The notes under the pieces are model-generated. The model was not told where the DNA came from, ran no database searches, and saw only the letters and a list, made by a program, of their open reading frames with translations. Shown here piece by piece: positions 1-6,130 of a DNA stretch of 15,061 nt. Numbering within the stretch: position 1 is the stretch's first letter; each line of letters opens with the position of its first letter. A program made the position numbers and the translations under genes. The stretch comes from Acetobacteraceae bacterium (GTDB taxonomy: Bacteria; Pseudomonadota; Alphaproteobacteria; Acetobacterales; Acetobacteraceae), in NCBI GenBank assembly GCA_947478535.1, contig CANJXD010000087.1:1-15061 (forward strand). The letters run 5' to 3'.

Positions 1-1
1 C

Positions 2-433
2 CCCCCGGCCGGGACCATCGAGATGGCGCTGATCCGCCAGGGCGGGCCGCGCGGCGAACGCACGGTGCCGGCGGAGAAAGGCGATCGCGAGGCGGCCCGC
101 GCCTCCACCGAGTTCCGGGTGCTGGATGCCGCCCGCCGCCGCGCCTCCTGGCTGGAGATGAAGCCGCATACCGGCCGCACTCACCAGCTGCGCGTCCATG
201 CCATGGAAGCCCTGGGCTGCCCGATCCTGGGCGACGGCAAGTATGGCGGCCAGGCCGCGCATATGGAGGGGCTTTCGCAGTCGCTCCATCTGCACGCCCG
301 CGCGCTCCGCCTGCCGCACCCCTCCGGCGGCTGGCTCGAAGTGGCGGCCCCGCTGCCGCAGCACATGAAGGACACCTTCGCCTTCTTCGGCTTCGAGGTG
401 CCCCGCACCCAGAAGCCGCGCCGCCTGGCATGA
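2..433 (+). CDS. RluA/RluC-type 23S rRNA pseudouridine synthase, C-terminal part (5' end cut by window edge)
   Basis: The reading frame is open from the window edge, so this is the last ~143 residues of a longer protein. The visible part has the C-terminal signature of the RluA/RluC/RluD family: PHTGRTHQLRVH at the 167-205 region, followed by a GCPILGDGKYGG segment and LHLHARALRLPHP, which are typical of large-subunit rRNA uridine isomerases acting in the cytoplasm. The catalytic aspartate (HRLD motif) and any S4 domain would lie upstream and cannot be seen. RluC is the likeliest member, because the tail carries no extra domain, but RluD or another paralogue cannot be excluded. The gene ends 32 bases before the AsmA-family gene. 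Confidence 0.9.
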   Translation, partial: PPAGTIEMALIRQGGPRGERTVPAEKGDREAARASTEFRVLDAARRRASWLEMKPHTGRTHQLRVHAMEALGCPILGDGKYGGQAAHMEGLSQSLHLHARALRLPHPSGGWLEVAAPLPQHMKDTFAFFGFEVPRTQKPRRLA

Positions 434-465
434 CGAACGCCGCGCTGCCGCGTTAGCAAAGCTCC

Positions 466-3012
466 ATGACCGCACCCTCGCGCCGCCGCTGGCTGTTCCT
501 TCTCCTCGCGGCCGTGCTCGGCCTGCCGGCGCTGGGCCTTGGGGCGGCGCTGCTGCTCCTGGATGCGGAGGCGCTGCGCCCCCGGATGGTGGAGGCGGTG
601 GAACAGGCGACCGGCCGGCGCTTCGAGGTGGGCGGCATGCGGCTCGCCTTGTCGCTGACCCCCACAGTCGAATTGCGGGACGTGGCGCTGGCCAATCACG
701 CCGGTGGGGCCGGGGCGCCGATGCTGACGGCGAAGCGGGTGGAGGTAAGGGCGGCGTTGCTGCCGCTGCTGTCCCGCCGGGTCGAGATCGCCAGCATCGT
801 GCTGGAAGACCCGGTGCTGCTGCTGGAAGTCGATGCCGCCGGCCGCGCGAACTGGAATTTCGACCGCCCCGCCGCGCCCGCCACCCCCAGCACCCCCTCC
901 CGGCCATCCACGCCGCGGCCACCACTGGCCATCGCCCTCGATCTGCTGCTGCTCGAACGCGGGCGCGTCACGCTGCGGGATGCGCGTACCGCGGTGGCGG
1001 AGGCGATCGACATCCCCCGCCTGCAGGTCAGCGCCCCCGCCGGTGGCCCGATGACGGCGACGGGGGAGATGACGCTGCGCGGCCACGCGCTTCGCCTTAC
1101 CCTGGAAGGCGGCAGCTTTGCCGCGCTGGGCGGCGGTGCCCCCTGGCCAATCTCCGTGGGCGTCGCCGTTCTGGGGGTGGAGGCCAGGCTGCGCGGGTCC
1201 ATCGGTCCTGGCACGGCCTGGTCCGGACGCTTCGAGGCGAATGCCGCGGAACTTACCCAGCTTGCCGCCCTGGTCCCGGCCCTCCCGCCGCTGCGTGAAC
1301 TGACGGCCTCGGGGGCAGCCAGCGGGCAGGGGGGCGCGCTTGCCGGCCTCACCGATCTGCGCCTCGGCATCGGCGAGTCCGATCTCACGGCGCTCCGCCC
1401 CGGCTTGGTGCTGCGCCGCGCCAGCCTTGCGGCGGCGGGGATGACCGCGCCGCTGGCGCTGGAGGCCGAGGCGAGCCTTGGCGGCGCGGCGCTGACGCTT
1501 TCGGGCACCACCGGCACGCCTGCCTTGCTGGTGGGGCAGGCGAGGGGGGCGCTACCCGTCGATCTGCGTCTCGCAGGTGCTGGTGCGCTGGTGACGGCGA
1601 AGGGCGCCATCGCCGATGCGCGCGCGCTGACAGGCTTTGACATCGCGCTGGCCGCAGAGGTGGCGGATCTCGCGGCGGTGCCTGCAACGGTGCTGCCCGC
1701 AATGGGGCTGCCCACCTTGGGCGCGCTGCGCTTTGCCGCGCGGGTTTCCGAGGCAGGGCCAGGTTTTTCGGGTGGCATCCGCCTCCGGGATATCGCGCTG
1801 GAGAGCGGCGCCGGCAGCCTGGGCGGCGAGTTGGCGCTGCTGGTGGGTGAACGACCGTCGCTGGTGGGCAGGCTCTCCTCCCTTCGCCTCGACCTCGATG
1901 CCTTGCGCTCTCCTCCTCGGGTCGCCCCGTCGGTCGCTGCCGCCAGCCCGCCCTCGCTACCCCCCGCTGTGGCACCCCCTGTTGCCGCCCCCCGCGCTGC
2001 TGCAGCCCCTGGCCGGGTGATCCCGGACCTGCCCTTGCCCCTGGCCCCGCTGAGTCTCGGCGATGCCGATCTGCGCCTCGATATCGCCGCGTTGCGGCTG
2101 GGCGGGGAGGATTGGCGGCAGGTCGTGGCCCACCTCAAGGTGATCGGCGGCGAGGCGCGAATTTCCCCCTTCTCGGCGGAAACCCCCGCGGGGCCGATCG
2201 GCCTCGAACTCGCCGCCGATGGACGCGCCGCCTCGCCCGGCCTGCATCTCATCGCCCGCAGCCCGGGGCTGGATCTCGCGGCGTTGCAACGGCTGCTCGG
2301 CCAGCCCCTGCGGGTTTCCGGCCGGGCAGAGCTGGATATCGACCTGCGCGGCCAGGGCACCGGCACCCGCGCCATGGCCGCGAGCCTCGCCGGGCATCTC
2401 GGCCTCGCCATGGTGGAGGCGACGCTGGAGCCCGCGCTGATGGAGCCCGTGCAGGCCGCGTTGCGCGCGCGCGTGTCCATGCTGCCGGCGCTGCCGCAGC
2501 GCCTGCCCGTGGACTGCGTGGCGCTGCGGGTGGAAGCCTCCAGCGGGGTGCTCGCCATCGGCACGCTGCTGGCGGACAGCCCTGCCGCCAAGATCGCGGG
2601 CAGCGGCACCATCACGCTGGCGGAGGAAACCCTGGCGCTCCGCCTGCTGCATGATATCCGCGCCGCCGGTGCCACGCTGCGGGTCTCCGCCGATCTCGGC
2701 GGCACCCTCGCGGCGCCGGCCTATCGCGGCGTGCGGGCGGAGAACCTGGGGGAGTTGCTGGGCGAGTTGGGCCGCAGCGTCGGCGGCGATGCTGGCGCCC
2801 TGCTGCGCGCCCTGGGCGCCCGCCCGGGGGGCACGCGGCCGCAACCTCTGCCGGAATGTGGCCCGGCGCTGGCCGCCGCGCGCGGCGGGCGAGACGGTAC
2901 GGTCCCCGCCGCCCGCGCGCCCGAACCGGCCGCGCAACCCGCGCCGGAACAGCCCGCCCCACGCCCGCGCCCCCAGCCCGCGGACCTGCTGCGCGGCCTG
3001 TTCGGCCGATAG
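466..3012 (+). CDS. AsmA-family envelope biogenesis protein
   Basis: This 848-residue protein begins with a short basic stretch and one hydrophobic segment (residues ~9-32), so it is anchored in the inner membrane with its bulk in the periplasm. The part after the anchor is classic AsmA N-terminal domain: LRPRMVEAVEQATGRRFEVG, then the LTPTVELRDVALAN strand region and a VLEDPVLLLEVD strand. A C-terminal AsmA_2-like region (about 530-770) contains the family's DCVALRVEASSGVLAIGTLL stretch. Proline/alanine-rich linkers sit near residues 139-155 and 485-520, and a Pro-rich tail covers about the last 45 residues. Known relatives are long beta-rich proteins linked to outer-membrane assembly or lipid transfer between membranes; the exact role here is inferred. 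No good Shine-Dalgarno precedes the ATG, but it is the only start placing the anchor at the N terminus. Confidence 0.88.
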   Translation: MTAPSRRRWLFLLLAAVLGLPALGLGAALLLLDAEALRPRMVEAVEQATGRRFEVGGMRLALSLTPTVELRDVALANHAGGAGAPMLTAKRVEVRAALLPLLSRRVEIASIVLEDPVLLLEVDAAGRANWNFDRPAAPATPSTPSRPSTPRPPLAIALDLLLLERGRVTLRDARTAVAEAIDIPRLQVSAPAGGPMTATGEMTLRGHALRLTLEGGSFAALGGGAPWPISVGVAVLGVEARLRGSIGPGTAWSGRFEANAAELTQLAALVPALPPLRELTASGAASGQGGALAGLTDLRLGIGESDLTALRPGLVLRRASLAAAGMTAPLALEAEASLGGAALTLSGTTGTPALLVGQARGALPVDLRLAGAGALVTAKGAIADARALTGFDIALAAEVADLAAVPATVLPAMGLPTLGALRFAARVSEAGPGFSGGIRLRDIALESGAGSLGGELALLVGERPSLVGRLSSLRLDLDALRSPPRVAPSVAAASPPSLPPAVAPPVAAPRAAAAPGRVIPDLPLPLAPLSLGDADLRLDIAALRLGGEDWRQVVAHLKVIGGEARISPFSAETPAGPIGLELAADGRAASPGLHLIARSPGLDLAALQRLLGQPLRVSGRAELDIDLRGQGTGTRAMAASLAGHLGLAMVEATLEPALMEPVQAALRARVSMLPALPQRLPVDCVALRVEASSGVLAIGTLLADSPAAKIAGSGTITLAEETLALRLLHDIRAAGATLRVSADLGGTLAAPAYRGVRAENLGELLGELGRSVGGDAGALLRALGARPGGTRPQPLPECGPALAAARGGRDGTVPAARAPEPAAQPAPEQPAPRPRPQPADLLRGLFGR

Positions 3013-3032
3013 GGCCAGTGGCTGATCTGGCC
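3013..3032 (+). terminator. Weak hairpin after the AsmA gene
   Basis: A 6-bp perfect stem (GGCCAG at 3013-3018 with CTGGCC at 3027-3032) and an 8-base loop start directly after the TAG stop. There is no T-tract behind it, so it is at best a weak or Rho-assisted terminator. Confidence 0.25.
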
Positions 3033-3085
3033 ATTCGCGCCGGCCCCTGGCAGAATCGCCTTCGGGGAGAATGGGGAATGCGCGC

Positions 3086-3832
3086 ATGGACCTGAATCGC
3101 ATGCTCGGCGCGCTGCTGGGCGGCGCCGCCGCGCCACCGCGCCGCCGGCGGACCACCTCCTCCTATGGTGGCTCCTATTCGGGGGCGCGCGGGTCCAACG
3201 CGCAGCTCGGCCGTATCCTCGGCACCGCCGCCGCGACGGCGATCGAGGCGCTGATGCGGTCGAGCCAGACCCCATCCGCCCCGCCACCCCGCAAGCCCAC
3301 TCGGGAAGCCCCCTATCGTGAGGCGCCCTATCGCGAACCCGCTGCACCGCCGCCGGTTTCGAAATCCCGCCCCCCTGAACAACGCGCCACAGCTTCCCGC
3401 CCCTGGGGCGATACCGCTCCCGCCCCATCCCCGTGGGGCCGTGCCGCCGAACCGGCGCCGCAAGCATCGGGCGCGCCCTTCGCCGAGGATGCCGAGGCCC
3501 TGCTCCTCATCCGCGCCATGATCGCCGCCGCCAAGGCCGATGGTGCCGTCGATGCCGCGGAGCGCCGCCTGATCGCCGAACAGCTCGACAGCGCCGGCCT
3601 CGCCCCCCAGGAACGCGACTACATCCTCGCCGATTTCGAGAAGCCGATGGTCCCCGAGGCCCTCGCGAAGCATGCCACGGACCCGATGCTGCGCGCCCGG
3701 CTCTACGCCGCCGCCGTTGCCGCGACGGGGGAGGTGACGGCCTCCGAACGTGCCTGGCTGGACCGCCTGGCCGGGGCGATGAAACTGGACCGCGCGGCCG
3801 CCGCCGCGATCGAGGAGAGACTTTCGGCATGA
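3086..3832 (+). CDS. DUF533 (YebE/TerB-like) family protein
   Basis: This 248-residue protein has a short N-terminal stretch (MDLNRMLGALLGG), a low-complexity Gly/Ser/Pro/Arg region (about 20-130), and an all-helical C-terminal domain (about 133-247). The C-terminal domain starts EDAEALLLIRAMIAAAKADG and continues with AERRLIAEQLDSAGL and ERAWLDRLAGAMKLD. That pattern, with acidic helix starts after an AKADG turn, matches DUF533, the family of E. coli YebE, which is related to the TerB tellurite-resistance fold. No function is established. An ATG 15 bases upstream (3071) is possible, but GGGGAA at 3073-3078 is spaced correctly for 3086 and the family usually begins with this short motif. I see no clear transmembrane helix. 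The stop overlaps the next gene's start (ATGA), so the two are probably co-translated. Confidence 0.82.
   Translation: MDLNRMLGALLGGAAAPPRRRRTTSSYGGSYSGARGSNAQLGRILGTAAATAIEALMRSSQTPSAPPPRKPTREAPYREAPYREPAAPPPVSKSRPPEQRATASRPWGDTAPAPSPWGRAAEPAPQASGAPFAEDAEALLLIRAMIAAAKADGAVDAAERRLIAEQLDSAGLAPQERDYILADFEKPMVPEALAKHATDPMLRARLYAAAVAATGEVTASERAWLDRLAGAMKLDRAAAAAIEERLSA
3302..3337 (+). repeat. Short in-frame repeat in DUF533 linker
   Basis: A 15-base unit encoding R-E-A-P-Y occurs twice in a row, and a third partial copy (R-E) follows, in the disordered linker at residues about 73-84. The copies differ at synonymous positions (CGT/CGC, GAG/GAA), so the duplication is not very recent. Confidence 0.6.
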
Positions 3833-5070
3833 GTGCGATTGATGGTCTCACGAGGGACCAGCTTGCGCTGCGCGACCGGGCCCGCGAACTGGCGCGGGAC
3901 GCCGCCGCCCAGGCTGCCGAGACCGACCGTTCCGGCCAATACCCCTGGCCGATGATCCAGCGGATGACGGAAGCCGGCTTCATGGGCCTGACCATCCCCC
4001 GCGAATGGGGCGGCCCTGGCGGTTCCGTGCTGGATGCCGTGCTGGTGGTGGAGGAATTCTCCAAGGCCTGTGCCGTCTGCGGCCGGGTCGCGGTGGAAGC
4101 CAATATGGGCGCGGTCGGCGCCATCATGGCCTATGGGACGGAGGCGCAGAAGAAGCTCGCCGCCCGGCTGGTGCTGGCCGGCGACAAGCCCGCCATCTGC
4201 ATCACCGAACCCGAAGCCGGGTCCGCCGCCACCGAAATGCGCACCACGGCGGTGAAGCGCGGCGACCGATGGATCCTCAACGGGACCAAGACCTGGATCA
4301 CCGGCGGTGGTGTCTCCCGCCTCCACCTGATCTTCGCCCGCGTCATCGAGGAGGGCGAGTTCAAGGGCATCGGCGGCTTCATCGTCGTCCGCAATGGGGA
4401 AGGGGACCCCGCCGGCCTCATCGTGAAGCGCCGCATCCCCTCGCTCGGCCTTTGCGGGATGCCGGAGGCGCAGCTTGAATTCCAGGACCTGGCGGTGGCG
4501 GATGCCATGGTGCTGCGCGCCCCGGGTGGTTGGCAGCGCGGCTTCGGGCGGCTGATCGATGCCTATAACGGCCAGCGCGTCGGCGCCGGCACCGTGGCAC
4601 TCGGCTTGGCCGCCGGGGCGCTGGACCACGCCGTCGCCCGTGCAGGTGCGCGCCGGCAATTCGGTCGCCCGATCGCCGAATTCCAGGGCCTCGGCTGGAT
4701 GCTGGCCGATATGTCGATCGAGGTGGAGGCCAGCCGCGCCCTGATCCACCGCGCCGCGCGTTCCGCCGGTCCCGCCGGCTTCCCGGACCGCCTCGCCGCC
4801 GCCCAGGCCAAGGTTTTTGCCAGTGAGATGGCGATCCGCGTGACCAACCAGGCGCTGCAGGTCTGGGGGGCGGAGGGCTATTCGAAGGACAACCCGATGG
4901 AGCGCTACCTCCGCGACGCGCGGATGTTCGCCATCGCCGGCGGCACGGCGCAGGTGCTGCGCAACCAGGTCGCCGAGCAGATCCTCGGCCGCAAGATGCC
5001 GCAGACCCGCGACGGCTGGCTGAAGCTGATCGCCGAGGAACAGGCGACGGGGAAACTGGCGGCGGATTGA
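3829..5070 (+). CDS. acd: Acyl-CoA dehydrogenase-fold enzyme, probable 3-sulfinopropanoyl-CoA desulfinase
   Basis: This 413-residue protein has the full acyl-CoA dehydrogenase layout: helical N domain, a middle beta domain with the FAD/substrate motifs CITEPEAGSAATEM and WITGGG, and a C-terminal helical domain with RRQFGRPIAEFQ and NPMERYLRDAR. The usual catalytic glutamate (the E of YEGT in medium-chain enzymes) is replaced by Gly371 in IAGGTAQ. The alternative glutamate site of isovaleryl-CoA dehydrogenase aligns with Gln249 in AYNGQRVGAG. From memory, the Advenella 3-sulfinopropionyl-CoA desulfinase has the same losses and uses Arg84 and Gln246; Arg86 in CAVCGRV fits the former. That enzyme releases sulfite from 3-sulfinopropanoyl-CoA during disulfide or thiol breakdown. 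The ATG overlaps the DUF533 stop. An ordinary dehydrogenase is the alternative. The fold is certain; the substrate is inferred. Confidence 0.75.
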   Translation: MSAIDGLTRDQLALRDRARELARDAAAQAAETDRSGQYPWPMIQRMTEAGFMGLTIPREWGGPGGSVLDAVLVVEEFSKACAVCGRVAVEANMGAVGAIMAYGTEAQKKLAARLVLAGDKPAICITEPEAGSAATEMRTTAVKRGDRWILNGTKTWITGGGVSRLHLIFARVIEEGEFKGIGGFIVVRNGEGDPAGLIVKRRIPSLGLCGMPEAQLEFQDLAVADAMVLRAPGGWQRGFGRLIDAYNGQRVGAGTVALGLAAGALDHAVARAGARRQFGRPIAEFQGLGWMLADMSIEVEASRALIHRAARSAGPAGFPDRLAAAQAKVFASEMAIRVTNQALQVWGAEGYSKDNPMERYLRDARMFAIAGGTAQVLRNQVAEQILGRKMPQTRDGWLKLIAEEQATGKLAAD

Positions 5071-5193
5071 GGGCGGCGGCGGGGGCGCTGGCGCAGGCCT
5101 CCAATCCTGGGTATTCCGCCGGCGGTGGCTTGGCGCGCGCGAGTTCCGCTGGCAGTTTGCGGGTGATCTTCCGCCCAGTCGGAGCCTCCGAGC

Positions 5194-5274
5194 ATGAAGC
5201 GCCGCCCGCGCTTGCCGCTGCGCTGTGACAATCCGTTGAAGGATCCGGCCTATATGCCGGCCTGCTGCCGTTGA
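5194..5274 (+). CDS. Possible 26-residue small ORF upstream of rpmJ
   Basis: An ATG with GGAG at 5181-5184 (9 bases before the start) opens a 26-codon frame ending in TGA. The product is basic at the start (MKRRPRLPLR) and ends in YMPACCR, with three cysteines in all. I do not recognise it. It lies in the only >300-base stretch without a larger gene (5071-5373), before the rpmJ promoter. It could equally be a chance frame. Confidence 0.3.
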   Translation: MKRRPRLPLRCDNPLKDPAYMPACCR

Positions 5275-5277
5275 AGG
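5233..5277 (+). repeat. Direct repeat pair CCGTTGAAGG
   Basis: CCGTTGAAGG occurs at 5233-5242 and 5268-5277, 35 bases apart, flanking a small hairpin (CCGGC 5245-5249, GCCGG 5256-5260, loop CTATAT). No function is evident. It lies ~45 bases upstream of the rpmJ -35 box and could be a protein-binding pair or chance. Confidence 0.3.
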
Positions 5278-5320
5278 GCGACCTTCCCTCGAACCTCGAC
5301 CCCGCCATCCGTCCCGCCGG

Positions 5321-5349
5321 TTGACATTCCCTCCCCCGGCCCGTATCTC
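5321..5349 (+). promoter_or_regulatory. Sigma70-like promoter for rpmJ
   Basis: A perfect -35 box TTGACA (5321-5326) is followed by a 17-base spacer and TATCTC (5344-5349) as the -10. Transcription would start near 5356, giving a leader of about 18 bases before the rpmJ ATG. An AGGA ribosome-binding site (5362-5365) lies 8 bases before that ATG. Confidence 0.65.
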
Positions 5350-5373
5350 GCGCGGCCTCACAGGACCACGACC

Positions 5374-5499
5374 ATGAAGATCCGCAACAGCCTCAAGACT
5401 GCGAAGACGCGCGACAAGAACTGCATTCTGGTGCGCCGCCGCGGCCGTACCTATGTGCTGAACAAGAAGAACCCGCGCCTGAAGGCCCGCCAGGGCTGA
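5374..5499 (+). CDS. rpmJ: 50S ribosomal protein L36
   Basis: This is a complete 41-residue, strongly basic protein. It begins [17 protein letters not shown] and ends [12 protein letters not shown], which is the alphaproteobacterial L36 pattern. L36 is the smallest large-subunit protein and helps fold the 23S rRNA near domain V. It is of the C-minus type: only one cysteine (Cys17) remains of the CCCH zinc ribbon. It stands alone with its own promoter and a strong terminator, as is usual for rpmJ in this group. AGGA 8 bases upstream supports the ATG. Confidence 0.95.
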   Translation: MKIRNSLKTAKTRDKNCILVRRRGRTYVLNKKNPRLKARQG

Positions 5500-5508
5500 T
5501 CGGGGCTG

Positions 5509-5525
5509 CCCCGGCCTCGCCGGGG
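5509..5525 (+). terminator. Small hairpin just after rpmJ
   Basis: A 7-bp perfect stem (CCCCGGC 5509-5515 with GCCGGGG 5519-5525) with a 3-base loop begins 10 bases after the rpmJ stop. It has no T-tract and precedes the stronger hairpin at 5541-5578. Confidence 0.35.
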
Positions 5526-5540
5526 CGGGCAGTTGGGGCG

Positions 5541-5578
5541 CGAAACGCCGCGCCGGGGCAACCCGGCGCGGCGTTTCG
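5541..5578. terminator. Strong, possibly bidirectional terminator hairpin
   Basis: This is a perfect 17-bp inverted repeat (5541-5557 with 5562-5578) closed by a GCAA loop, a GNRA tetraloop. On the + strand it is followed by TGTTTCCGTTCC, a modest T-rich run, so it should end rpmJ transcription. The - strand gene ending at 5605 also runs into it, although that side lacks a T-tract. Confidence 0.75.
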
Positions 5579-5604
5579 TGTTTCCGTTCCCGTGGCCCGA
5601 GCGG

Positions 5605-5997
5605 CTATTTGGTCGCGCCACCCGCGCCGGCGCCGCCGCGCGGCGTCAGCCTCTCCCGCCCGAGTCCGCCATCCCGGCCGGAGGTCCAGATCCCCTCCAG
5701 CACGCCATTGGCCTGCACGTCATACATCGCCGTGCCGATCTGCCCGCCGTGGCTGTAGCCCGCGGTCAGCGTCCGCCCGTTGGAGACGCCGATGCCCTGG
5801 ATCGTCTCGCCCCCGATCCGCCAGACGACGCGCCAGGTCTGCGGCCCGGTCGGGACCAGGTCCAGCGTGCCGCTGTAGGTGGCGGCGGGGTCCGGCCCCG
5901 ACCCCTCGACGCTATAGGACCCCGCGCGCTGCGCGGCGGCGGGGGTGGTGGCGAACAGCGGCAAGGCGAAAATCGCGGCGGCGAGGCTGTATCGCAT
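5605..5997 (-). CDS. Secreted protein of unknown function (paralogue of the gene at 14751)
   Basis: This 130-residue protein starts MRYSLAAAIFALPLFATTPAAAQ, a typical signal peptide with likely cleavage after AAA near residue 22. The mature part is rich in Gly, Thr and alternating hydrophobic residues (GSYSVEG, YSGTLDLVPTG, WRVVWRIGGETIQGIG, YDVQANGVLEGIWTS), which suggests a small beta-sheet or beta-barrel domain. It ends in a short Gly/Ala tail. I cannot name the family. Its C-terminal half clearly aligns with the gene cut by the right edge of the window. The frame is open upstream of this ATG, but the signal peptide fixes the start; GGAAGA lies 11 bases upstream. It is divergent from glcD, with 133 bases between the two starts and no obvious promoter there. 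Confidence 0.75.
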   Translation of the reverse strand: MRYSLAAAIFALPLFATTPAAAQRAGSYSVEGSGPDPAATYSGTLDLVPTGPQTWRVVWRIGGETIQGIGVSNGRTLTAGYSHGGQIGTAMYDVQANGVLEGIWTSGRDGGLGRERLTPRGGAGAGGATK

Positions 5998-6130
5998 GGT
6001 GGTTTCATTCTTCCGTTGCCCCCCGAGCATGGCATGAACGGCGGGCTGGAATCCTCCCCCATCGCGCCCACCGCTTGTCCGCCGGAGGCCACAAGGCCAT
6101 CTTTCGCCGGCCCATCCGCCGAGGAACGCC

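Noticed and set aside
696..2705. 669-codon open frame on the - strand
   Set aside because: It is antisense to the AsmA-family gene. The translation is Ser/Arg/Pro/Ala-rich with no domain pattern.
3433..3828. Upstream extension of the acyl-CoA dehydrogenase-like frame
   Set aside because: The extension overlaps the DUF533 domain, is Arg/Pro-rich and lacks family similarity; the family N terminus begins at the ATG at 3829.
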